A DNA stretch of 11,633 bases from contig DCDG01000026.1 of assembly GCA_002316315.1 (NCBI GenBank), positions 1-11,633 on the forward strand, written 5' to 3'. Source of the stretch: Candidatus Aminicenantes bacterium UBA1061. GTDB lineage: Bacteria; Acidobacteriota; Aminicenantia; Aminicenantales; Saccharicenantaceae. The notes beneath the pieces were generated by a model, which was not told the origin of the DNA, searched no databases, and saw only the letters and a program-made list of their open reading frames with translations. Positions within the stretch are counted from its first letter, which is position 1. Each line of letters starts with the position of its first letter. This document shows positions 1-7,589 of the stretch, in pieces. Position numbers and translations under genes: made by a program.

Positions 1-801
1 GCCTTTGAGTATTTTCAAGGGGTTCCGGAGCTGGTTATTCTGGATAATCTGAGAAGCGGAGTAACCAGAGCTGGCCGTTACGAACCTGAGCTTAATGCGG
101 CTTATGAGGATATGCTGTCCTATTACGGGACAGCCGGTCTTCCTACCCGGGTGAGACGTCCGAAAGATAAGGCCAAGGTAGAGGTCGGGGTGCAGGTAGT
201 GGAGCGCTGGATACTGGCCAGGCTTCGTCATCAGAAGTTCTTCTCTCTGTCAGAGCTCAACTCAGCCATCAGGCGACTGTCAGAAGAACTAAACCACAGG
301 CCATTCCGTAAGCTCCCTGGCTCAAGATGGAGTCTTTATGAGAGTCTCGACCGTCCAGCTCTGAGGCCTATACCCGTAGAGTGTTATGTCTATGCCGAAT
401 GGAAGAAGACCAGAGTGAACATTGATTATCACGTTGAGGTTAAGGGTCATTACTACAGTTTACCCTACAGGTTATATGGCCAGGAGGTAGAGATGCGTCT
501 AACGGCTAAGACGGTGGAGTGTTTGCGGGTAGCCAGCCATGTGAGAAGTTTCCTGGCGGGCCGGCATACGACCGTAGCAGAGCACATGCCTGTAGCTCAT
601 CGAAGCTATGCCGAGTGGACACCGGAGAGAGTTCTGGCCTGGACAACCTCGGCTGGACCATTTACCCGCAAGGTAGCGGAGTGCATCCTGGCCTCCAGGC
701 TCCATCCCCAGCAGGCCTTCCGGTCATGTCTGGGGCTGATGAGACTGGGGAAAATCTACGGACCAGAGCGGCTGGAAGCAGCCTCAAAGAGAGCCATCTA
801 A
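1..801 (+). CDS. istA: IS21-family transposase IstA, 5'-truncated by the window and cut short by a TAA
   Basis: This is the DDE-type integrase/transposase that cuts and joins the ends of IS21-family elements. The frame is open from base 1, so the first ATG at 112 is internal and the true start lies upstream. Visible codons 15-18 (LDNL) carry the second catalytic Asp and codons 57-61 (KAKVE) the catalytic Glu; the first Asp is outside the window. The stretch from about codon 128 (YVYAEW...) to codon 180 resembles the Mu-transposase-like beta-barrel domain that follows the core. The frame stops at TAA 799-801, yet the same frame continues with IstA-like sequence to TAG 949-951, so the protein lacks about 49 C-terminal residues. 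The family assignment is firm; activity is doubtful. Confidence 0.88.
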   Translation, partial: AFEYFQGVPELVILDNLRSGVTRAGRYEPELNAAYEDMLSYYGTAGLPTRVRRPKDKAKVEVGVQVVERWILARLRHQKFFSLSELNSAIRRLSEELNHRPFRKLPGSRWSLYESLDRPALRPIPVECYVYAEWKKTRVNIDYHVEVKGHYYSLPYRLYGQEVEMRLTAKTVECLRVASHVRSFLAGRHTTVAEHMPVAHRSYAEWTPERVLAWTTSAGPFTRKVAECILASRLHPQQAFRSCLGLMRLGKIYGPERLEAASKRAI

Positions 802-951
802 TACCAGGCTGCAAGCTACAGGAGTATCAACTCTATCCTGAAGAACGGTCTGGATGTGAAGCCACTGGAAGAAGAACCCCCGGTCTCAAAACCTATCAGT
901 CATCCCAACATCCGTGGTTCTGCCTACTATGAGGGAGAGTCATCATGTTAG
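799..951 (+). pseudogene. Detached C-terminal tail of istA behind an in-frame stop
   Basis: After the TAA at 799-801 the same reading frame continues without shift for 49 codons and ends at TAG 949-951, overlapping the istB start by 7 nt. It reads YQAASYRSINSILKNGLD and later HPNIRGSAYYEG, which matches the usual IstA C-terminus (SYRS.xSILKxGLD, then HxNIRGxxYY). This points to a nonsense substitution, not a shorter natural gene. Without readthrough the tail is not translated. A sequencing error is possible. Confidence 0.75.
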
Positions 952-1700
952 TTCAGCCAACAGTGGAAAAACTTTACTCCCTGAAGCTCACCGGTATGGC
1001 TAAAGCTCTGGAAGAACAACTCCAGATGCAGGATATGGAGAGCCTGAGCTTTGAGGAGCGTTTCGGGCTACTGGTTGACCGTGAGATGACGGAAAGACAG
1101 AACCGGAGACTCTTTCTTCGGCTTAAGAAGGCTAAACTGCGGTTAAATGCCTCGGTGGAGGATATAGACTATCGCACCTCCCGTGGCCTGGATAAGGCGC
1201 TGGTACTTAAGCTTGCCTCCTGTCGGTGGATAGAAGAACATCTCAATGTGCTTATCACCGGGCCAACTGGAGTAGGAAAAAGCTTTGTGGCCTGTGCCCT
1301 TGGCCAAAAAGCCTGTCGGGAGGATTATCGAACCCAGTATTTTCGTCTCCCCCGGCTCCTACAAGAACTGAGCATTGCCCGAGTCGATGGCCGTTATGGC
1401 AGAGTGCTCACCACCCTGGCCAGAACAGAGCTCCTCATCATCGATGACTGGGGTCTTCAACCACTCGACGAGCAGGGACGGCATGATCTCCTGGAAATAC
1501 TTGAAGACCGCTACAATGCCCGCTCCACAATCGTCACCAGTCAGTTGCCTGTCTCTAACTGGCATGAGGCTATCGGCGACCCGACCCTGGCTGATGCCAT
1601 TCTCGACAGGCTCGTCCATAATGCTTATCAGATCAACCTTAAAGGAGAGTCCATGAGAAAAAGATTAAAAACTCTTGACTCAAACCGGCCACTAGGATAA
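945..1700 (+). CDS. istB: IS21-family helper ATPase IstB
   Basis: IstB is the AAA+ ATPase, related to DnaC, that assembles on target DNA and stimulates the IstA transposase. The protein is 251 aa, the usual family length, and looks intact. It has an N-terminal helical region (about 1-95), Walker A GPTGVGKS at 106-113, Walker B LLIIDDWG at 163-170, a sensor-1-like TSQ at 198-200 and a conserved end around DRLVHNAYQI (221-230), with R222 a plausible arginine finger. A GGGAGAG stretch just before the ATG serves as ribosome binding site, and the start overlaps the end of the original istA frame, as is typical. It could still act in trans with another IstA copy. Confidence 0.95.
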   Translation: MLVQPTVEKLYSLKLTGMAKALEEQLQMQDMESLSFEERFGLLVDREMTERQNRRLFLRLKKAKLRLNASVEDIDYRTSRGLDKALVLKLASCRWIEEHLNVLITGPTGVGKSFVACALGQKACREDYRTQYFRLPRLLQELSIARVDGRYGRVLTTLARTELLIIDDWGLQPLDEQGRHDLLEILEDRYNARSTIVTSQLPVSNWHEAIGDPTLADAILDRLVHNAYQINLKGESMRKRLKTLDSNRPLG

Positions 1701-1733
1701 AAAAATAATGCCCAGCGTCGCTACGCTCCGAAA

Positions 1734-1782
1734 GGTGGCCGACTTCCATTGGATTAGGTGGTCGGAATCATCGGATTACGCA
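1734..1782 (+). repeat. IS21 right-end terminal repeats
   Basis: Two related motifs, GGTGGCCGAC at 1734-1743 and GGTGGTCGGA at 1757-1766, lie 23 bp apart directly downstream of istB, followed by CGGATTACGCA up to 1782. IS21-family right ends carry such repeated transposase-binding motifs and finish in CA. The left-end partner is outside the window, so the inverted repeat itself cannot be checked. Confidence 0.6.
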
Positions 1783-1840
1783 ACAATTAAAAATTTATTT
1801 TAAGTTGCATCGACGATCATTATGAACAAGTTATTGAAAT

Positions 1841-1984
1841 ATGTCAGTGAGGTTGATGAGGAAGAAAAGGACGACTCTGAAGTCTAGTACTGAAAATGGC
1901 AGGGCTTATGCTGTAGCTGAAAAGGATAGTTATAAGTTTGCCAAGCGTTATAGATTCAGGATTGTAGAAGAAGGAAAACGCTGA
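1841..1984 (+). CDS. Doubtful 47-codon ORF next to the IS end
   Basis: ATG 1841 to TGA 1982-1984 encodes 47 residues, very basic at the start (MSVRLMRKKR) and ending KRYRFRIVEEGKR. I do not recognise it. A second ATG at 1856 has GAGG a few bases upstream, slightly too close for a good ribosome binding site; the first ATG has none. An overlapping frame from 1822 encodes an acidic 21-residue peptide, so neither frame is convincing. It may be the 3' remnant of a gene interrupted by the IS, or chance. The rest of 1783-2009 shows nothing recognisable. Confidence 0.15.
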   Translation: MSVRLMRKKRTTLKSSTENGRAYAVAEKDSYKFAKRYRFRIVEEGKR

Positions 1985-2009
1985 CCAAAAAATTTGGGCG
2001 GTTTAAATG

Positions 2010-3299
2010 CTATTTCATTACGAACTTAAGGCGGTAGAATTTGCGCTTGCCGATTTTAAGAATCTGCTCGGGTTTGCTTGCGTCAAGCCGGTACTCGATG
2101 TCATCAATCCGCTGGCCGTCCAGATAAACTCCGCCTTGCCGGATGAGCCGCTTGGCTTCTCCGCGTGAGGGGACAATCCCCAGGTTGGCGAGCACATCAA
2201 CCAGCCCGACCGTCACTCCCTGCTGCTCACCCTTCGCCGCTTTCCTGGCCGGTTCTCCTGAATCTTCAGCCCTGCCTTCCGCACTGAGCTCAATCACTTT
2301 CTCTTCCATCTCGCTCGGCAGATCCTTGTGCTTGAAGATGCGGTCAAATTCGTCAGCTGCTTTTCTGGCCAGCTCCTCGCCCCAGAAATCAGCCACAATC
2401 ATCCTGGCCAGCTGCGCCTTCAAATCTCTTGGATTAACCTTACCTTCTCTCGCCTCCCTCTTCCATTTTTCAATCTGCTCGGTCTCGACATCGGTTAAAA
2501 GCTCATAGTAGCGAAACATGAGCTCATCAGAAATCGACATGAGCTTACCGAACATCTCTTCTGGCGGCTCGTCGATGCCGACATAATTCCCGAGTGACTT
2601 GGACATTTTCTCGACGCCATCGAGCCCTTCCAGCAGTGGCACCGTCAGGACAACCTGCGGCTCCTGGCCATATTCCCGCTGAATTTCTCTCCCGACTAGG
2701 AGATTAAAGGTCTGGTCAGTTCCGCCCAGCTCGACGTCGGCCTGCAAGGCAACTGAGTCATAAGCCTGCATCAGGGGATAGAGCAGCTCATGGACAGAAA
2801 TCGGCAGGCCGGCCTTAAACCTTTTGGTAAAGTCATCCCTCTCTAAAATCCTGGCCACAGTGTATTTGGAGGTCAATTTAATAATCTCAAAGCTGGTAAG
2901 CTCGCCCAGCCAGCGCGAATTAAAATCTATAACAGTTTTTTCCGGATCTAAAATCTTAAAAACCTGCTGTTTGTAGGTTTCGGCGTTTTTGTTGATTTCT
3001 TCCCGGGTCATGGCTGGCCTGGTGGCTGACCGACCACTCGGATCACCAATTAGCCCGGTGAAATCGCCGATGAGAAACACCACCTCATGCCCCAGCTCCT
3101 GAAAATGCTTCATTTTCCGCAGGAGAACCGTATGCCCGAGGTGAATATCGGGGGCAGTCGGATCAAAACCGGCTTTAACGCGCAGGGGTTTATTTTCTTT
3201 TCTTGATTTTTCCAGCTTTTTGATGAGATCCTCTTCCTGAATAATCTCAACGGCTCCTTTTCTCAGAAGCTTCATCTGTTCTTCGACAAGCTTGAACAT
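2010..3299 (-). CDS. tyrS: Tyrosyl-tRNA synthetase
   Basis: This cytoplasmic class I enzyme charges tRNA-Tyr with tyrosine. The 429-aa protein has the Rossmann-fold catalytic domain with HLGH at 53-56 (the HIGH motif), tyrosine-pocket segments YPLMQAYD at 174-181 and QADVELGGTDQ at 186-196, and KMSKS at 231-235. A C-terminal S4 RNA-binding domain spans about 363-425. Between the catalytic core and S4 lies a charged, low-complexity stretch at about 335-361, which may be a linker insertion. A GAGG lies 8 nt before the chosen ATG. The gene is transcribed away from the purine genes across a 353-bp gap and has its own candidate promoter, so it is probably independent of them. It converges on the IS element. 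Confidence 0.97.
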   Translation of the reverse strand: MFKLVEEQMKLLRKGAVEIIQEEDLIKKLEKSRKENKPLRVKAGFDPTAPDIHLGHTVLLRKMKHFQELGHEVVFLIGDFTGLIGDPSGRSATRPAMTREEINKNAETYKQQVFKILDPEKTVIDFNSRWLGELTSFEIIKLTSKYTVARILERDDFTKRFKAGLPISVHELLYPLMQAYDSVALQADVELGGTDQTFNLLVGREIQREYGQEPQVVLTVPLLEGLDGVEKMSKSLGNYVGIDEPPEEMFGKLMSISDELMFRYYELLTDVETEQIEKWKREAREGKVNPRDLKAQLARMIVADFWGEELARKAADEFDRIFKHKDLPSEMEEKVIELSAEGRAEDSGEPARKAAKGEQQGVTVGLVDVLANLGIVPSRGEAKRLIRQGGVYLDGQRIDDIEYRLDASKPEQILKIGKRKFYRLKFVMK

Positions 3300-3330
3300 G
3301 GATTTAACCTCATCTCGTCCGGTTAATTTG

Positions 3331-3366
3331 AACTATAAATATGACTTAATCAGGCAGGAATTTCAA
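3331..3366 (-). promoter_or_regulatory. Candidate sigma-70 promoter for tyrS
   Basis: Read on the minus strand, TTGAAA (3361-3366) is followed after 17 bp by CATATT (3338-3343). This would start transcription near 3331, about 30 nt ahead of the tyrS ATG. The -35 matches consensus at five of six positions and the -10 at four of six. The predicted leader is too short for a T-box. Confidence 0.35.
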
Positions 3367-3652
3367 GAGCCAGGCTAACTATTCTTGGGCTGGCAGTTGC
3401 ATCACTACCCTAAGATGCCCTGAGATTATCGCGGGCTTAGCCGGCTATTGGTCAACTGCCTACAGTTGCTTTTGATAATCCTCATCAAACAAAAGCATGA
3501 GAATATTATGCTGAAAAAAGAATGAACATATTAACCAAATTGGTAATTGTAACCGACAGATTAAATAAGACTCTGGAAGCTTTTTGCTCTGATGGTGAAA
3601 AACCCAACAATATCGCAAAATCGCTCGAACGCCCGCATCCACAGCTTGCTCT
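3367..3652. other. Gap between purN and tyrS without a recognisable gene
   Basis: No convincing gene or strong terminator is visible. An open frame crosses this region on the minus strand, but it is the shifted frame of purN running on past the purN stop and resembles nothing known. Small inverted repeats occur: CAACTG (3453-3458) and CAGTTG (3463-3468) around a 4-nt loop, and GGCAGTTG (3392-3399) with CAACTGCC (3453-3460). They could form a transcript structure but lack a clear U-tract. Confidence 0.4.
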
Positions 3653-4294
3653 TCAGTCCAGGATGTAGACTTTTCTTCCCCTGACCTCGAGCCTTCCCTC
3701 AAAGTAAAGGTGCACGGCCTCGGGATAGATTTTATGTTCCCAGACGAGGATTCTGTTGGCCAGAGTCTCTTCGGTATCATCCTGATAGACCGGCACCACC
3801 GCCTGGAGAATAATTGGTCCGCCATCCACTTCTTCGGAGACAAAATGAACCGTTGCACCTGAGTAACGCACACCATAATCAACTGCCTGCTTCTGGGCAT
3901 GAAGCCCGGGAAACGATGGCAGCAGCGCCGGGTGGATATTCATGATTTGATGGCGAAAAGCCTGGCAGAAGAGCGGCGTGACTATTTTCATATAACCAGC
4001 CAGGCAAACCAGATCAACCTCTCTCTTCTTGAGCTCCGAGACGCTGGCTTCATCATAGGCTTCTTTCGATGGATAAGCTTTCGGGTCAAGAAAAAGTGTT
4101 TCCAGTCCCCGTTCCCTGGCTGTCTGGAGCCCTGGTGCCTCGGCTCTATTGCTGATGACCACGACTATGTCTGCATTTATCTTGCCTTGACTCATAGCAT
4201 CATGGATCGCTCTGAAATTTGAGCCGCGCCCGGACAGAAGCACCCCCACCCGGCCCCTTTTCTTTGGGCTTCTAAAAATTTTCTCTTCGGCCAT
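3653..4294 (-). CDS. purN: Phosphoribosylglycinamide formyltransferase (GAR transformylase)
   Basis: PurN uses 10-formyltetrahydrofolate to formylate GAR to FGAR, the third step of purine synthesis and the source of the substrate for PurSQL. The 213-aa protein has the phosphate-binding GRGSN at 22-26 and the catalytic region NIHPALLPSFPG at 119-130. N119, H121 and D157 (in EEVDGGP) align with the E. coli catalytic residues Asn106, His108 and Asp144. The N-terminus is about 13 residues longer than the E. coli enzyme. An AGAGG lies 4-5 nt before the ATG. purN is downstream of purL on the same strand but separated from it by a 264-bp purine-rich spacer, so co-transcription is likely but not certain. 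Confidence 0.97.
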   Translation of the reverse strand: MAEEKIFRSPKKRGRVGVLLSGRGSNFRAIHDAMSQGKINADIVVVISNRAEAPGLQTARERGLETLFLDPKAYPSKEAYDEASVSELKKREVDLVCLAGYMKIVTPLFCQAFRHQIMNIHPALLPSFPGLHAQKQAVDYGVRYSGATVHFVSEEVDGGPIILQAVVPVYQDDTEETLANRILVWEHKIYPEAVHLYFEGRLEVRGRKVYILD

Positions 4295-4558
4295 TTTTCC
4301 TCTTTCTCTTTGCTCTTTTTCTTCCTTCTATTTTTCTGCTTCTTATCTTCCTTCTTTTTATCTGCTTTCTTTTTTCGGTTTGGTCATTATATTTTTTCCC
4401 CTTCTTCCATTTCTGCCTTTTTCTTTCTGTCTATCTTCCTTCCTTATCTCACTCGTTTCATCAACTGATTATTCTCTGGTTTCCTGCGAGTTTTATTTCT
4501 TGCCAGATTTCAAGCTGCTCTCCTTCCTGCACCGCCCTTCAGACTTTAAAACTGGCGC
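4295..4558 (-). other. Purine-rich (GA-rich) spacer between purL and purN
   Basis: No gene of useful length fits here. From about 4295 to 4445 the minus strand, which is the sense strand for purL and purN, is almost entirely A and G, with many short AAG/GAA/GGA runs. Only tiny ATG-initiated frames occur (MKRVR, MEEGEKI, MTKPKKESR), each quickly closed by TAA. The frame of purN itself is closed by a TAG about 40 nt upstream. No hairpin terminator is evident, so the transcript may continue through an unstructured purine-rich leader. Confidence 0.6.
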
Positions 4559-6769
4559 TTAAACCTTAAAATATCCAGGAATCGAATTTTCCCAGACGTC
4601 CCTGACCAGCTCAACCGGTTGCTCGATGACCTTTTTCCTTTTATGCCAGATAATCATTTTCTTCCCGCCAGTTTTTCCAATAACCCTGGCTTTAACTTTC
4701 ATCTTTCTGGCCAGAGCCAGAATTTTTCCGACATTCTTTTCTTTCGCCACCAGAATTATTCTTGACTGGCTTTCGCCGAAAAGCAGCGCATCAGTTCTAA
4801 TCTGGTCGTTTAGCTTAACTTCAAAACCGATGCCCTTCTTACTCTTAATCGAGCATTCAGCCAGGGCTACGGCCAGCCCGCCTTCAGATAAATCGTGAGC
4901 TGTTCTCACCAGTTTCTGCTTTATGGCCTGGCGACAGACTTCCTGGACACTTTTTTCCAGGGTAAAGTCCAGCTCCGGTGCCCTGCCTTTTTCTTCATCA
5001 AAGACCAGGCTCAAATATTCCGAACCGCCCAGCTCCTCTTTATTTTCCCCCAGAAGGATAATAGTTTCTCTTTGGCCGACAAAACCAGCTGAGGGGATAG
5101 TCGCCACATCATCCACCAGTCCGACAATTCCCAGAACAGGCGTTGGCATAATTGCTTGACCTTCGGTTTCATTGTAAAGGCTGACATTTCCACCGGTCAC
5201 GGGAATATCAAATTGCCGGCAGGCCCGGGCAATGCCTTCTACGGCTTCCTTAAACTGCCACATAATCTCGGGTTTTTCCGGATTGCCAAAATTCAAGCAG
5301 TTGGTTACACCCATTGGCGTAGCACCCACACAGGCCAGGTTGCGGCAGGCCTCAGCCACCGCTATCTCTCCGCCTCGCTTCGGATTTAAATAGGCATATC
5401 GAGAATTGCCATCAAGGGTTATAGCCAGGCCCTTCTTCAGGCCCTTGAGCCTCAGCACGGCGGCATCTGCCCCCGGCAAGACAATCGTATTGATCTGGAC
5501 CATATGGTCATATTGCCGGAAAATCCATTGCTTATCTGCTATGTCAGGAGAAGCGATGAGTTGCAAGAAGACCTGGTTTAAATCTAAATCGGCTGGCATC
5601 TCTGGTAGCTTGAACTTAGCCAGCTTTCTCATAAAATCCGGCACTTCTACCGGCCGCCGGTAAACCGGGCAGAGGTCAACGACCGCCTTAACAGGAATAT
5701 CTATAACCAGTTCGTCATGAAAATAAGCCTTGAGCTGCCCGTCGTCAGTCACTTTCCCGATGACCACTGCCTCGAGGTCCCACTTGTTGAAAACTTCCTG
5801 AAGCGGCTTGACCTTATCCTGACCGGTCACAATGAGCATTCTTTCCTGTGACTCGGACAGCATAATTTCATAGGGATTCATGCCATCTTCCCGCTGCGGG
5901 ACTAAATCGAGGTTGATTTCCATGCCAGTGCCAGCCTTGGCGGCCATCTCAGTTGTCGAGCAGGTGAGTCCGGCTGCGCCCATATCCTGAATGCCGATAA
6001 CCAGGTCTTTGGCCATAGCTTCGAGGCAGGCTTCAAGCAGCAACTTTTCTTTAAAAGGATCCCCGGCCTGAACGTTCGGCCTTTTCTGCTCGGCCTCTTT
6101 GCTGAATTCAGCCGAAGCCATGGTGGCTCCGTGGATGCCATCACGCCCTGTCTTAGCACCGACATAAATCACGGCATTACCGACACCCTCCGCCCGGGCA
6201 AAAAAGAGTCTATCCTTTTTGGCCAGTCCAACACAGCAGGCATTGACCAGCGGATTCTGTGAGTAACAGTCGTGGAAATAAACTTCACCGCCGACCGTCG
6301 GCACGCCGATAGAATTACCATAGCCAGAGATACCGCTTACCACACCTTCAGCTACCGAGCGGTTCTTGAGATTATTGAGCGGGCCAAATCGCAGGGAATC
6401 AAGGACGGCTATCGGCCTGGCTCCCATGGTGAAAATATCACGCAGAATTCCGCCCACACCTGTGGCTGCACCCTGATATGGCTCAATATAGGAAGGGTGG
6501 TTATGTGATTCAATCTTAAAGACAACCGCCAGCCCGTCACCGATATCCAGGACTCCGGCATTCTCGCCTGGTCCCTGAATCAGGTATTTCCCCTTGGTTG
6601 GAAACTTTTTCAGATAAACCTTGGAGCTTTTATAACCGCAATGTTCCGACCACATAACTGAGAAGATGCCCAGTTCGGTGAGGTTTGGCTCGCGGTTCAT
6701 CAGTTTGACTATTAAATCATATTCGTCTCTTGTCAGAGTGTGATTTGCCAGGGTTCCATCGTCAATCAT
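4559..6769 (-). CDS. purL: Phosphoribosylformylglycinamidine synthase, small-type PurL subunit
   Basis: PurL is the ATP-dependent synthetase subunit that converts FGAR to FGAM with ammonia from PurQ. From the chosen start it has 736 residues, normal for the small PurL that works with separate PurS and PurQ. Motifs, in this numbering: SEHCGYK 41-47 (H43 catalytic-type), FKIESHNHPS 84-93, GAATGVGG 100-107, QDMGAAGLT 261-269, SESQER 305-310, GGNVSLYNET 526-535 and the second-half HDLSEGG 625-631. The frame is open further, with an ATG at 6823, but that would overlap purQ by 38 nt. ATG 6769 has AAGGA (6777-6781) at 7-nt spacing and leaves 16 nt after purQ, whereas ATG 6775 sits right against that site. 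The longer version would add MFRHCRRTLGIYKFKDMT. Confidence 0.96.
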   Translation of the reverse strand: MIDDGTLANHTLTRDEYDLIVKLMNREPNLTELGIFSVMWSEHCGYKSSKVYLKKFPTKGKYLIQGPGENAGVLDIGDGLAVVFKIESHNHPSYIEPYQGAATGVGGILRDIFTMGARPIAVLDSLRFGPLNNLKNRSVAEGVVSGISGYGNSIGVPTVGGEVYFHDCYSQNPLVNACCVGLAKKDRLFFARAEGVGNAVIYVGAKTGRDGIHGATMASAEFSKEAEQKRPNVQAGDPFKEKLLLEACLEAMAKDLVIGIQDMGAAGLTCSTTEMAAKAGTGMEINLDLVPQREDGMNPYEIMLSESQERMLIVTGQDKVKPLQEVFNKWDLEAVVIGKVTDDGQLKAYFHDELVIDIPVKAVVDLCPVYRRPVEVPDFMRKLAKFKLPEMPADLDLNQVFLQLIASPDIADKQWIFRQYDHMVQINTIVLPGADAAVLRLKGLKKGLAITLDGNSRYAYLNPKRGGEIAVAEACRNLACVGATPMGVTNCLNFGNPEKPEIMWQFKEAVEGIARACRQFDIPVTGGNVSLYNETEGQAIMPTPVLGIVGLVDDVATIPSAGFVGQRETIILLGENKEELGGSEYLSLVFDEEKGRAPELDFTLEKSVQEVCRQAIKQKLVRTAHDLSEGGLAVALAECSIKSKKGIGFEVKLNDQIRTDALLFGESQSRIILVAKEKNVGKILALARKMKVKARVIGKTGGKKMIIWHKRKKVIEQPVELVRDVWENSIPGYFKV

Positions 6770-6785
6770 GGTCATATCCTTAAAT

Positions 6786-7571
6786 TTATAGATTCCCAAT
6801 GTGCGGCGGCAGTGGCGAAACAACCGGCCTGGTTATGCGGCCAGCTTTCTTTTTCCTGCTGTCCGTCTTTTTCTCTAAATAATCTATTATTGATTGAAAA
6901 ATTACCTGCCCGTCGGCGCTGCCCAGTATTTTTTCTGAGGCTCTTTCTGGATGGGGCATCATCCCGAGAACATTGCCCTGTTCATTAACGACACCGGCAA
7001 TGTGATGAAGCGAGCCATTGACATTAGCTTCCTCAGTTAGCTGGCCATTCTCGTCACAATAGCGAAAGACAATCTGCTTCTTTCTTTCCAGCTCGGCCAG
7101 CATCTCAGGCGGTGCATAGTAATTTCCGTCAAAGTGGGCAATCGGAATACTCAGGACCTGGTTTTTCTTCCCAGCCTGGCTGAAAGGCGTTTTATTGTTG
7201 TCTATTTTGATATAGACATGCTGGCAGATGAACTTAAGGTTTTTATTTCTCAGCATGGCCCCGGGCAGAAGTCCCGCTTCGAGTAAAATCTGAAATCCAT
7301 TGCATATGCCCAGAACCAGACCACCAGCGGCTGCAAATTTCTGGACCTCGGCCATAATAGGAGAGAAGCGGGCAAAGGCTCCCGATCGGAGATAATCTCC
7401 GCAAGAAAACCCGCCAGGCAAAATGACGCAATCCACATTTTGCAGATCACTATCCTTGTGCCACAGGAAGACTGTTTCCTGGCGCATGACATTCTGCAAA
7501 ACATGAAAGGTATCAAAATCACAGTTTGAACCAGGGAAAACAACCACTCCAAATTTCATGGTTTCATTCAT
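6786..7571 (-). CDS. purQ: FGAM synthase glutaminase subunit PurQ
   Basis: PurQ is the class I glutamine amidotransferase that releases ammonia from glutamine for PurL. It has FPGSNCD at 12-18, LPGGFSCGDYLR at 51-62, the nucleophile elbow GICNGFQ with C90, and PHPER with H207 and E209, completing the Cys-His-Glu triad. At 261 aa it is longer than the B. subtilis type (about 227 aa). The extra length is partly internal (about 108-200) and partly a basic C-terminal tail of about 25 residues after the last conserved helix. The start at 7571 has GGAG 5 nt upstream; a second ATG four codons later is also possible. It lies 18 nt after purS and 16 nt before purL, so the complex is made from one transcript. 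Confidence 0.96.
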   Translation of the reverse strand: MNETMKFGVVVFPGSNCDFDTFHVLQNVMRQETVFLWHKDSDLQNVDCVILPGGFSCGDYLRSGAFARFSPIMAEVQKFAAAGGLVLGICNGFQILLEAGLLPGAMLRNKNLKFICQHVYIKIDNNKTPFSQAGKKNQVLSIPIAHFDGNYYAPPEMLAELERKKQIVFRYCDENGQLTEEANVNGSLHHIAGVVNEQGNVLGMMPHPERASEKILGSADGQVIFQSIIDYLEKKTDSRKKKAGRITRPVVSPLPPHIGNL

Positions 7572-7589
7572 CCTTTCTCCCGGGATTTT

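Larger units (their letters stand above)
1..1782 (+). mobile_element. IS21-family insertion sequence, right part (left end outside window)
   Basis: The istA-istB pair in this order, with istB starting inside the last codons of the istA frame, is diagnostic of the IS21 family. Only the right part is present, because the window opens inside istA. The right boundary is placed at about 1782, where the sequence ends in ...TACGCA; IS21 ends carry terminal CA on this side. Just inside it are two copies of a GGTGGYCG motif, as expected for the multiple terminal repeats bound by IstA. The exact end and target duplication cannot be verified without the left end. The istA frame holds a premature TAA, so the copy may be defective. 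Confidence 0.85.

Noticed and set aside
519..932. 137-codon plus-strand frame overlapping istA
   Set aside because: It is a shifted frame of istA; the IstA-like residues after the TAA are in the original frame, so no frameshift is needed.
1991..2009. Weak CCAAA/TTTGG hairpin after tyrS as terminator
   Set aside because: The five-pair AT-rich stem, with no clean U-tract after it, is too weak to claim.
3300..3340. T-box leader ahead of tyrS
   Set aside because: The candidate transcript leader is about 30 nt, with no specifier loop, T-box sequence or terminator/antiterminator pair.
3460..3900. 146-codon minus-strand open frame
   Set aside because: Most of it is purN read in another frame, and the remainder beyond the purN stop has no recognisable protein pattern or ribosome binding site.
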